The notes below the pieces were generated by a model. That model did not search any database. It saw only the letters and a list, made by a program, of their open reading frames with translations, and was not told the origin of the DNA. A stretch of 44,911 bases of DNA, from positions 1 to 44,911 of the forward strand of contig JAKLLS010000011.1 in the NCBI GenBank assembly GCA_022014155.1, given 5' to 3'. Each line of letters begins with the position of its first letter. Position 1 is the first letter of the stretch. The position numbers and the translations under genes were made by a program. Shown piece by piece: positions 8,991-16,950 of this stretch. The DNA is from Marinobacter sp. (GTDB taxonomy: Bacteria > Pseudomonadota > Gammaproteobacteria > Pseudomonadales > Oleiphilaceae).

Positions 8991-10034
8991 TTAAAACATC
9001 TTCGCCATATCCTGCTTTTCGAAAATTTCATAAACCCGTTCCGCATCTCCCTTCGAATACCCCTCCAACCTCCAACGATTGGCATTAGAGAAACTCGTCT
9101 CCCCGGAGTATACCGGCACCTTGTCCGCACTTACCCCACCCTGCTCAATCAGCCGGCGGGTGATTTCGTTGTAGTAATGTCCCGGCCGCCGGCAGAAGTC
9201 TTCGTACTGAACCACCAGCTTCCTATGGCTTGGCAACGCAGCAATACCCTGCTCTACCGAACAGTTGATGGCAGCGATCTGCCCAGCTACGGATTCCAGC
9301 GGGTCCAGGTCTTTAAGGTGCGGGTATTCTTTTATCTTGAACGAATACCAAGTGCTGGCATCGCCGTACTGGCGCTTTCGGGCTTCCAGCGCGGACTGGA
9401 TGTTAAAAATAGGGTCACGGCGAACCCAGATGAACAGCGCCTTATCGAACTGATCGGCCAACTCGGTGATATTCTGGTTCATGATCATAGCCTTCATGGC
9501 GAACGGTTGTTCGAAAATGTTCGCCAAGGCATTGAGCTCATCCCGGAAGCCGGCGAGGTTGGCTTTTTCCCGGAGTTCCTCTGGCCGCATGTAGTCCAGT
9601 TCATCGAAAGGGAGGAAGCGGCGCCAGAAGTACCAGAATTCGTTGGGGGCCAACGCGCCGCTGGTTTTGCCGTTATCCGATCTGAAGTTGATAGCGGAAT
9701 TAAAGTCCAGAATCTCGTTGCGGAAATTGTAGCGCGGGTCAGTCAGTAGCTGTTGGATTTTCGCACCAACCAGTGGTGCGCCGAAGAAGCGGGACAGGAG
9801 GTTGGTTGGGTATGCTGACAGGCCGCTGTTTGCCAACCACTGCGTAAAAAGCGTGGTACCAGAGCGAAGCGGTCCCATTACGAATATTTTTGAGTATTTT
9901 TCCGAAGCATCTCCGAGGTATTTCTCGTTTGCACACGCCAGGTTGGTGTTTAGTTCTTTCAGTAATACTTCCAGATCGGACACCCGACTGAACTGTTCGA
10001 CTCGCTTTTCTTCGTCAGCCATAGAAATGTCCAT
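8991..10034 (-). CDS. sulfotransferase family protein, second type
   Basis: This 347-aa protein has a PAPS-binding P-loop, IFVMGPLRSGTTLFTQWL (about residues 50-67), and a 3'-phosphate region, FIWVRRDPIFNIQSAL. Both fit the sulfotransferase superfamily (Sulfotransfer_3-like). It is not a close duplicate of its neighbour: motifs, spacing and the rest of the sequence differ. It probably sulfates a different position or substrate of the same glycan. The ATG at 10034 lies 38 bases after the WbqC gene and has only a weak ribosome site; an in-frame ATG four codons in is also possible. No PAPS synthesis genes are in the window, so sulfate activation must come from elsewhere. Confidence 0.85.
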   Translation of the reverse strand: MDISMADEEKRVEQFSRVSDLEVLLKELNTNLACANEKYLGDASEKYSKIFVMGPLRSGTTLFTQWLANSGLSAYPTNLLSRFFGAPLVGAKIQQLLTDPRYNFRNEILDFNSAINFRSDNGKTSGALAPNEFWYFWRRFLPFDELDYMRPEELREKANLAGFRDELNALANIFEQPFAMKAMIMNQNITELADQFDKALFIWVRRDPIFNIQSALEARKRQYGDASTWYSFKIKEYPHLKDLDPLESVAGQIAAINCSVEQGIAALPSHRKLVVQYEDFCRRPGHYYNEITRRLIEQGGVSADKVPVYSGETSFSNANRWRLEGYSKGDAERVYEIFEKQDMAKMF

Positions 10035-10072
10035 TATAAGAAAATAAATGAAAACACACCTAGTGGTACTTC

Positions 10073-10762
10073 TTAATTCAGCTCATATTGCCTAAATAAC
10101 GAGACCACTTGGTCTGGCGAGCAGTTCATCAGAGCATCGATAATCGAGAGATTGGGAACGAACTCGGATGCGCCCTGATTGTACTGAACAGGTTGCGACT
10201 GAATAAACTTGAGTACAACGCCTTTCTCTGCAAACTCGATATCTGAGTATAGCGCCCTCCCTCCCGGGGCATTGATGTAGCAATCGGCTTCGAATTGATG
10301 ACACAATGCAAGCAACCGATCTCTGGCACTTGCACTCCTTTCATACTCCAAGTCACTTGTTTTCATAAAGTGTCTTGTTACGCCTAAGTATGAAAAAATG
10401 GCCCCGTAGCTTTCGATGCAAATGGAAGCAATCGAACGATCCTCTTTGGTCAGGATCCGCTCAATCAGTGGGAATATTTTTTCGAAAAATGGTGCCTTTG
10501 AGTAGCTCTGGACAATTGTCCTAAGAACTCTGGTAACGTCTTTCGAGAACTCAAGATCCGAGATCAACTTATTCGATGAAGCTCCCGGCACAGGCACCGT
10601 AAACCGACTGACGCCATTGGGTGACAGGATACTGTTCCTGTTAATGTAGCCCTGTTTTATGTAAGAAACATCGTCGTACACGAGGAATAGATCAGATGCG
10701 TATATGAGCTGAAAATAGCCGATGTATGGAAAAAGGTACGGCTGCATGACGGCCAGATTCAT
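10073..10762 (-). CDS. WbqC-like family protein
   Basis: This 229-aa protein opens with the family signature MNLAVMQPYLFPYIGYFQLI, followed by DDVSYIKQGYINRN, diagnostic for WbqC-like proteins. They occur in O-antigen and glycan loci next to DegT-type aminotransferases and are thought to act on amino sugars, perhaps as acyl- or aminoacyl-transferases; the biochemical role is not settled. Here the start ATG overlaps the aminotransferase stop by 4 bases (ATGA), so the two are translationally coupled. A GGAG ribosome site lies 8 bases upstream of the start. The pairing suggests that the amino group made by the aminotransferase is further modified. Confidence 0.9.
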   Translation of the reverse strand: MNLAVMQPYLFPYIGYFQLIYASDLFLVYDDVSYIKQGYINRNSILSPNGVSRFTVPVPGASSNKLISDLEFSKDVTRVLRTIVQSYSKAPFFEKIFPLIERILTKEDRSIASICIESYGAIFSYLGVTRHFMKTSDLEYERSASARDRLLALCHQFEADCYINAPGGRALYSDIEFAEKGVVLKFIQSQPVQYNQGASEFVPNLSIIDALMNCSPDQVVSLFRQYELN

Positions 10763-11859
10763 GCTGCAAGCTCCGCCTTAATCACATTAATAACAAATTC
10801 TTGGGCTCTTTCACTGAGATCACTGTATATTGGCAGGCACAGAATCCGGCTGGCAATGTCACTCGACACTTCATGACTGTGAGAGTCTCCCAGACAAACA
10901 ACAGACTCCAGAGACGGGTAGAAATATCTTCTGGTCAGTATGCCCTGCTCCTTGAGTGAGGCTGCTATTCGAATGGTCTGTTCTTCGCTGTCAAATACGA
11001 CCGGAACATAGGCGAAGTTATAACCGAGACTGGGGGATTGAATCTGGCGCTTAACTGTGTGCCCAAGTGCCTGCCCATAACGTTGCCAAACTACTGCCCG
11101 CGCGTTAAGGTTCATTTCAATCTCATCCAGCACACACAGCCCCATCGCAGCTTGCAACTCGCTCATCTTGGCATTAATACCTAGCTCCTCAATACATTCT
11201 GGCCCGGTGATACCGAAATTGATCATCTTTCTGGCCCGCGCCAAGTCTTCACTATGCTTAAAAACTATAGCGCCGCCTTCACCGGTGTGGAACAGTTTGG
11301 TAGCGTGAAAGCTAAGAGTGGCTGCGTCGCCGTATTTGAGTATGCTTTCGCCTTTGTACTGCACACCAAAGGCATGGGAGGCATCGTAAATGACTTTCAG
11401 GTTGTTCTTCCGTGCAATAGACCCAATTTCTTCGACGTTGCAAGCATTACCGAATACGTGTACTGGCACAACAGCACGGGTGTTTAGGGTTATAGCCGCT
11501 TCGATCTTTGCCGGGTCCAGGCACCAGGTATCCGGGTCTATATCAGCGAATACCGGCTCGACCCCATCCCACTTCAAGGAGCTCGCTGTCGCAATAAAGG
11601 TGAACGGCGTGGTGATGGCCTCCGGGTGTTCATCTGGCTGGGTATCACTAACTCCCAACACACGATAGGCAATTTGCAGAGCCAAAGTACCATTCGCCAC
11701 CAGCAACAGGTTTTCTACGCCCAAATATTCTTCCAGGCGGCGAGTAAGCTCCTGTACTAACTGTCCATTGTTAGTAAACCAGTGTCGCTCGTAGATGCCG
11801 TCAATATATTTATCGAGCTTTTCCCGACTGGGGAGATAAGGTTTGGTGACGGGTATCAT
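10759..11859 (-). CDS. DegT/DnrJ/EryC1/StrS family sugar aminotransferase
   Basis: This 366-aa PLP-dependent aminotransferase belongs to the nucleotide-sugar family. The PLP-binding lysine is K188 in SFHATKLFHTGEGG, and the cofactor-ring aspartate is D159 in YDASHAFG; length and order fit ArnB/FdtB/VioA-like enzymes. It would convert a keto nucleotide sugar into an amino sugar, usually with glutamate as donor. No NDP-sugar dehydratase or epimerase is seen in the window, so the keto-sugar substrate must come from a pathway elsewhere. The 240-base gap upstream makes this a possible first gene of a second transcription unit running down to 3540. Confidence 0.92.
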   Translation of the reverse strand: MIPVTKPYLPSREKLDKYIDGIYERHWFTNNGQLVQELTRRLEEYLGVENLLLVANGTLALQIAYRVLGVSDTQPDEHPEAITTPFTFIATASSLKWDGVEPVFADIDPDTWCLDPAKIEAAITLNTRAVVPVHVFGNACNVEEIGSIARKNNLKVIYDASHAFGVQYKGESILKYGDAATLSFHATKLFHTGEGGAIVFKHSEDLARARKMINFGITGPECIEELGINAKMSELQAAMGLCVLDEIEMNLNARAVVWQRYGQALGHTVKRQIQSPSLGYNFAYVPVVFDSEEQTIRIAASLKEQGILTRRYFYPSLESVVCLGDSHSHEVSSDIASRILCLPIYSDLSERAQEFVINVIKAELAA

Positions 11860-12099
11860 TCAATAATACTCTTAAGTTCAGGCTCAGCCCCTGGGAGGCT
11901 TACCCAGCCTAGTCTTATTTCGACAGTATCAGAGTTGCGAGTCTATCCACACCCCAATTGTTCTTAAAGGTTGGATCACTACCAACCAAACTCCACCGTT
12001 TTCAGATCAATTAGGCTGTAAATAGGGGTAGCAACGAGTGGAATACGCCCCTAATCTTGGTCGTATCAAGTTATATTTTTTTGTTGAAAAAACGTAACT
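11860..12099 (-). other. 240-base gap inside the glycan cluster
   Basis: This is the largest gap within the cluster, between the methyltransferase stop and the aminotransferase start. I find no protein with good coding character on either strand. A small GC-rich inverted repeat (CTGGG/CCCAG, 11909-11925) is present. The gap is a reasonable place for a promoter of the distal 9-gene block, but I cannot identify convincing -35/-10 elements. Confidence 0.4.
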
Positions 12100-12822
12100 T
12101 CAGCGCCTGATAGAGAAGGAAGATATAGGCCGACACTCAAAATATACTTGATACTGCCAATTCAAAGGCCAAATCACCAGCATCGCTGCTTGAAGCATTC
12201 TCAGCGGTACAAGATAAAAAGGGGTACGAAATATCCAGCGTCGACTCAAGACATGAAGATCTTTCCACCGCCCATTAACCTCGAGGCCGGCTCGCTCAAA
12301 CAGCTTCGCCCACTCATCGAGGCTTCGAATTGTTTCCCTTATATTCTGCTGGTTGGTTCCTCGGTAAAGCCCCAAACGGTATGTCAAGAAACCCGAATTG
12401 GGCACGAGAATCAAAATTCGCGCATCTTGCTTCGCGACTCTCAATATCTCTTCCAATGCCCCCTGTTGGTCAAGAAAGTGCTCCAGTGAGCCCAGGCAAG
12501 TCACTACATCAAATTCATTATCTGCATACGGCAATTCCTCTGCAGGCCCCGTGGAAAACCGGCCATCAGGCATTACCTTTCTACAGGCCTCTATGGCCTT
12601 CTCGGAGATATCTATTCCAGCTACTTCGCTCACAGATTCTTGAGCCACCCGCAGCCACTCTCCAGACCCACAGGCAACATCAAGAATGCGATCGCTCTTT
12701 TTGAGCGCCAGTTTCTCTACCAAGCCCTGGAGGTGGCGACTAGGACGGCCGTGAGGAGATATCAGTTCTTTATAATAAACTTTGTCATAATACTCCCTGA
12801 CATCTTTATGGTTTGGACCCAT
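12100..12822 (-). CDS. class I SAM-dependent methyltransferase
   Basis: This 240-aa protein has the SAM-binding motif I (ILDVACGSGEWLRVA, about residues 43-57), the acidic loop VAGIDISEKAIEACR and the post-motif VVTCLGSLEHF, typical of small-molecule Methyltransf_11-type enzymes. It would methylate a sugar, lipid carrier or another small acceptor; glycan O-methylation, for example at a chain end, fits the context. The ATG at 12822 has a strong ribosome site (GAGGAGAGAAG) lying inside the preceding GT4 gene, which it overlaps by 17 bases. The C terminus after about residue 190 is hydrophobic and may touch the membrane. The substrate is unknown. Confidence 0.85.
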   Translation of the reverse strand: MGPNHKDVREYYDKVYYKELISPHGRPSRHLQGLVEKLALKKSDRILDVACGSGEWLRVAQESVSEVAGIDISEKAIEACRKVMPDGRFSTGPAEELPYADNEFDVVTCLGSLEHFLDQQGALEEILRVAKQDARILILVPNSGFLTYRLGLYRGTNQQNIRETIRSLDEWAKLFERAGLEVNGRWKDLHVLSRRWIFRTPFYLVPLRMLQAAMLVIWPLNWQYQVYFECRPISSFSIRR

Positions 12823-13981
12823 CTTCTCTCCTCAATGGCGTGATGTCTCTCAGCCTTGCTCCAAAACTCGACCAGGAAAACTCTCGCGAGAACCGAGTCA
12901 ACGCTTCAGGATCATATGTAACCTTTTTCTTTAATATGCTGACAACAGCCTCCGTGAAATTCACGTAGTCACCGGGACGTATGAGTTGACCGGAGATCCC
13001 GCACCTGACCGCATCCGGCACCCCTCCCGCCGAAAACGCAACCGTGGGCGTCCCTGCCGAAGCAGCTTCAATGGAGACCATCCCAAATCCTTCCATATCA
13101 CCAGGAAGATCCAGAACCGGAAATACATGGGCGTCAGCCGCAGCGTATGCAAGCTGAAGATTGTCGTCCGATACGCTGCCCATTAACCTCACATTGGACT
13201 CAACACCCGCCATTTGTGCCATATCAACAAGTTCAGCCCGACAGGTTCCAGACTTCAAAAGAGCGCTTCTTGGCTCTTCACCAATTACAACAAGAACAGT
13301 ATTCGGACAGGCCCTCACAATGTCGGGCAAGGATCTTGATATGAACTCTGCCAGGCCTTTTCTTTTCATTAACCGCCCTACAGAAAGCAAGACTTTCTTG
13401 CCCTGCAAGTGGTTATCGACCAACCATTGCTGCACAAGTTCCTTTGACGGTAACCTCTCGCTGACAGCAACGCCGGGGTTGAGTAAGTAGATGCGAGAAG
13501 CATCAAAACCAGCTTCAATCGCTGCATCCCTTGTAGCGCGGCTATTTACGATCCAAAAGTCGGCTTTTTTAAGTACTCGAAGAAAGGCCCACCGATATGC
13601 AGCACTATTGACGATTATGTCCAAACCGTGGAGATATGCCCCCCAGCGAGCTCCCGAGAGCTTAGCCCCCAAGTATGCAGAAATGCCATTTACCCCACTT
13701 CCAGCCATGATGACCGCCGGCTTATTCACCCTGGCCCAAAGAATTGCTTTCAATGTGGCTCCCACTAAAAATGGCATGAGAGCAGACCGGCATTCCTTTA
13801 CAGTATCCGCGTGTAGCGCGTATTCAGAAGACCCAACCGGCCCAATCAAAGCAGTTCTATAACTTTTACTGAGTTCCTCAAGCAGGTGTTGATTAAGCTT
13901 CTCCATTCCACCCTGAAGTGGAGGAAAATTCCTGCTAACCAGCAATAGCGGCCCCACACTTCCTTCGGATAAACTTTTCAT
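12806..13981 (-). CDS. GT4 family glycosyltransferase
   Basis: This 391-aa GT-B fold enzyme has N-terminal LLVSRNFPPLQGGMEKL with the glycine-rich acceptor loop, YLHGLDI in the first domain, LLSVGRLMKRKG at the start of the donor domain, and the donor-binding motif EGFGMVSIEAASAGTPTVAF. These are standard for retaining family 4 glycosyltransferases, which use NDP-sugars on lipid-linked acceptors. The ATG at 13981 has a good ribosome site (GGAGTAACGG) and follows the upstream GT2 gene by 13 bases. It overlaps the methyltransferase start downstream. Sugar specificity cannot be read. Confidence 0.9.
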   Translation of the reverse strand: MKSLSEGSVGPLLLVSRNFPPLQGGMEKLNQHLLEELSKSYRTALIGPVGSSEYALHADTVKECRSALMPFLVGATLKAILWARVNKPAVIMAGSGVNGISAYLGAKLSGARWGAYLHGLDIIVNSAAYRWAFLRVLKKADFWIVNSRATRDAAIEAGFDASRIYLLNPGVAVSERLPSKELVQQWLVDNHLQGKKVLLSVGRLMKRKGLAEFISRSLPDIVRACPNTVLVVIGEEPRSALLKSGTCRAELVDMAQMAGVESNVRLMGSVSDDNLQLAYAAADAHVFPVLDLPGDMEGFGMVSIEAASAGTPTVAFSAGGVPDAVRCGISGQLIRPGDYVNFTEAVVSILKKKVTYDPEALTRFSREFSWSSFGARLRDITPLRREDGSKP

Positions 13982-13994
13982 CCGTTACTCCAAA

Positions 13995-14882
13995 TCATCG
14001 CCGCTCAGGCTCCGAACCAAGGATGATGCGAATCCTTTCAAAATCGTGGGCACACCGAATCAGGCTGGCGGCGATGAATGCAGAAAGCCTCTGACTCATT
14101 GAATATCCAGAGGCGTTCAGAATACTTGCAGACTTCGAACGGATTCCTTTCTTACGATTCAGCATGTCGACTTGCACCTGCCCTCTTTCATGGAGCATTT
14201 TCTTTAAAATGCAGCGCCCACCCGCAACTCGCCTCGCCTGAACGATAGCGCCTTTCAAGGACCTTCTCGGATAGGTGTATGCAACAGACTTTCCCGCGTA
14301 TCTCACGCCAATGCCGTGACTGGCTGCACGCCAAGCCCATTCACGGTCTCCACATGAGTACAAGGTCTCATCAAAAGGACCTGTCAGCTCGAATAGCTTT
14401 CGGGATACGAAGAGATTGGCCGTTGCGGTGAAGCCCATTGCAGTGATACACCTTTGCTGTCCAAATCCCATCATTAGTTGGTAAATCTCTGTCCCTGTCG
14501 GACTCCCTGAAGGCTCAAAAGTAACTTCACCACCGATGATCGCGCTGTATCCTGCGTCATTCAAAAACCTAAGTCCCTCACTCAACCAGTTCTCATGAGG
14601 CCAGCAATCCGCATCAATGAAAGCCAGAACATCGCCGCTCGAGTGCCTGACGCCAAAGTTCCGAGCAGCATAAGATCCAGGTGTTTCACAGCGTAAAAGG
14701 CTTGCGCTGTGCTTTAGGCCTTTAGGCAGCACGAGGTGCGGTTGAGACCCATTGTCGACGACCACAGACCGGACAGTAGAGAAATCTACACCCTTCTGAT
14801 CATCAATAGCTTGCAAGCATTTGTTAAGCCCAAGCTGATCGTTGTATACCGGAATTATGATCGTTACTTCGCACATACTCAT
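13995..14882 (-). CDS. GT2 family glycosyltransferase
   Basis: This 295-aa protein has VTIIIPVYNDQLGLNKCL at its N terminus, VVDNGS as the first acidic motif and LAFIDADCWPHENWL as the DxD metal-binding motif, a clear GT-A family 2 pattern. The later segment CGDREWAWRAASHG matches the acceptor-side ED-like motif. It is somewhat short at the C terminus and lacks membrane helices. The start ATG is preceded by AGGTGTCGT. The gene lies 48 bases after a GT4 gene and 13 bases before another, so it belongs to the pilA-proximal block. Confidence 0.88.
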   Translation of the reverse strand: MSMCEVTIIIPVYNDQLGLNKCLQAIDDQKGVDFSTVRSVVVDNGSQPHLVLPKGLKHSASLLRCETPGSYAARNFGVRHSSGDVLAFIDADCWPHENWLSEGLRFLNDAGYSAIIGGEVTFEPSGSPTGTEIYQLMMGFGQQRCITAMGFTATANLFVSRKLFELTGPFDETLYSCGDREWAWRAASHGIGVRYAGKSVAYTYPRRSLKGAIVQARRVAGGRCILKKMLHERGQVQVDMLNRKKGIRSKSASILNASGYSMSQRLSAFIAASLIRCAHDFERIRIILGSEPERR

Positions 14883-14930
14883 ACGACACCTGGGTCACAA
14901 TTTGGGGCATGAACATCCAGAAACTGCATA

Positions 14931-15971
14931 TCAGGCATCATTGGTAAGCTTCCGATAAACACCGACATACCTACCAACCGCTTCTCCTGGAGAAAAAAGT
15001 CGCTCTGCCCGGTCCCTCGCTTTTTCCACTATCTTTTGGCGACTGCTGGGCGAAGAGTGTAGCCGTTTACACGCACCAACAAACTCTTCCACGTTATCAG
15101 ACGCACATAAAATCCCGGCACCTTCGCTACCGATCAGCTCAGGGATTGAAGAACAATTAGAAGCGACTACCGCAAGACCTGCAGCCATAGCCTCAACGAC
15201 AACCAAGCCAAAACCCTCGAGACGAGTCGGAAAAATCAGGACATCACTTTCCTGATATAATTTCTCCACCTCAGTTTGCGATGAAATCCGACCAACTGGA
15301 ATTACGTTTTTTGGTATCTTCGATGCCCCGATCTTCCGAAGATCGTCCTCTGTACCGGTATACCTCAGTTCAAAGTCACTACCTAACTTTTCCATGATCG
15401 GAACCAGAAGATCTGCACCTTTACGTTGGGTGACATTACCTACGAACACCAGTCGGAATGGCCCGGGTCGTTTTGGGGCCTGCACGTCACAGAGCGGAAG
15501 AGGTTTCAAATCCACCCAATTGTGTACTACACGGATCTCAGAGGTTTCAAATACCCTCTTTGTTATTTCCGCAGTGTAGTGGCTAACGGCAGTTATGGCA
15601 TCGGCATTCCTAAGCGACAGTGATTCACAATGTCTTATCCAAATGCGATGGTAAAGTTTCTGGAAAAAGGTTTGATGCGCTTTAATTGAATGGTCATGGA
15701 CACAAAGATGGACCGTCACGACACGAGGCAAGTTATCGGGAAGTAATGACTCGTGAAGCCAGGAGTTAACGTGAACGACCGTCGCCCAAGCGGGGGGATG
15801 CGGCTTTTTCACAAGCCATGGAAAGTACTCTGCATAGTGGGGGAGCCAGGATATGTCTGCCTTCACCCCTCGCTCCCGTAGCGCTCCCGCTAGCCGCTCC
15901 GTAAAAACATCCGCGCCAGTGCGCGCGCGAATGGCGACAAACCAAACTCCTATCTCGTCAGATTTAGTCAC
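14931..15971 (-). CDS. GT4 family glycosyltransferase
   Basis: This 346-aa GT-B glycosyltransferase has N-terminal VWFVAIRARTGADVFTERL, the donor-domain opening FRLVFVGNVTQRKGADLL, and the donor motif EGFGLVVVEAMAAGLAVVAS with the second glutamate in place. Its length is normal for family 4. The start is a GTG (15969-15971) with a weak ribosome site, 49 bases after the polyprenyl-phosphate glycosyltransferase gene. It would extend a lipid-linked saccharide on the cytoplasmic side. The sugar and linkage are not predictable. Confidence 0.9.
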   Translation of the reverse strand: MTKSDEIGVWFVAIRARTGADVFTERLAGALRERGVKADISWLPHYAEYFPWLVKKPHPPAWATVVHVNSWLHESLLPDNLPRVVTVHLCVHDHSIKAHQTFFQKLYHRIWIRHCESLSLRNADAITAVSHYTAEITKRVFETSEIRVVHNWVDLKPLPLCDVQAPKRPGPFRLVFVGNVTQRKGADLLVPIMEKLGSDFELRYTGTEDDLRKIGASKIPKNVIPVGRISSQTEVEKLYQESDVLIFPTRLEGFGLVVVEAMAAGLAVVASNCSSIPELIGSEGAGILCASDNVEEFVGACKRLHSSPSSRQKIVEKARDRAERLFSPGEAVGRYVGVYRKLTNDA

Positions 15972-16020
15972 AACGGTGCATGCTCAATATTTTCTGGTCG
16001 GGTGCTAATTTCAAAAAACG

Positions 16021-16878
16021 CTACTCTTGGTCTTTATACATTAGAGCCGTAATTTGCTCAGAAACAAGCCCTACTAAAAAAACAAGAAAAGACGTGGTAA
16101 ACATAAGAGCGCTCATGTTTGTAAACCGCCCCATGCTAAGAAAGGTGTATCCATAATAGCCAGCCCCTATCAAGAATAAAGCTAAAGATGCAGGCACGAA
16201 TAATTTGAGCGGAGAGTAAAGCGACCCAACCTTAAAAATAATCAACAAAAATCTGACACCATCTTTTATCGGGCTTATATGACTTCTTCCTTTTCTACTT
16301 AGCACATCGATAGGCTCATAGGCAACAGAGTAACCAGCTCGAAAAAAGGCCATTGTCGATGTAGTAGGATAAGAAAATCCATTTGGCAGGAGGTTAACAA
16401 ACTGCAAAAAAAGATCCCTTTTTACCACCCTAAATCCCGATGTGAGATCTTTTACTTTTTGGCCGGTCATATAGCTAGCAAGCAGGTTATAAAAGGTATT
16501 CGCCAAACCTCTTCCAAAATTCGCTTGTCCGTGGCTTGCCCTGGCACCAACGACCATATCATACCCATCACCTAATCGAGTCAAAAGACGAGGAATATCT
16601 GTCGGTTGGTGCTGACCATCAGCATCCATAAAAACTAGAACATCTCCTGAAGCCGATCGTGCGCCGGTTTTTATGGCGGCACCGTTCCCCTTAGAGTATG
16701 GATGCCGAACTACCACTGCGCCATGCTCCTGCGCTATTGCCCCGGTGCCATCCGTAGAGCCATCGTCAACCAAGAGGATTTCGCTCGCCCAACCACCATC
16801 TCGGATCTGCTTGATAAGTTGACCAATACTTTGTGCCTCATTCTTGGCTGGAATTACGATCGATACGCTATATTCCAC
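16021..16878 (-). CDS. polyprenyl-phosphate glycosyltransferase (DPM1-like GT2) with C-terminal membrane helices
   Basis: This 285-aa protein combines a dolichyl-phosphate-mannose-synthase-like GT2 domain with two C-terminal membrane helices. The GT2 domain shows VSIVIPAKNEAQSIGQLI, VDDGSTDGT, the FMDADGQHQP metal motif and a late R-K-GRSHIS segment. Enzymes of this kind load one sugar from an NDP-sugar onto undecaprenyl phosphate, giving the lipid-P-sugar donor used by GT-C enzymes outside the membrane. Its place directly after the GT-C-like gene (72-base gap) makes a donor/transferase pair likely. The start is a GTG at 16878 with AGGA 8 bases upstream. The alternative, a lipid-A or glycan-modifying GtrB-like role, has the same chemistry. 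Confidence 0.87.
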   Translation of the reverse strand: MEYSVSIVIPAKNEAQSIGQLIKQIRDGGWASEILLVDDGSTDGTGAIAQEHGAVVVRHPYSKGNGAAIKTGARSASGDVLVFMDADGQHQPTDIPRLLTRLGDGYDMVVGARASHGQANFGRGLANTFYNLLASYMTGQKVKDLTSGFRVVKRDLFLQFVNLLPNGFSYPTTSTMAFFRAGYSVAYEPIDVLSRKGRSHISPIKDGVRFLLIIFKVGSLYSPLKLFVPASLALFLIGAGYYGYTFLSMGRFTNMSALMFTTSFLVFLVGLVSEQITALMYKDQE

Positions 16879-16950
16879 AACATATTCCTATTTAAATAGC
16901 ATCCAGTTTGTCAGCAAGTTCATTATTAAAATATGTTACTCAAGGGTATC

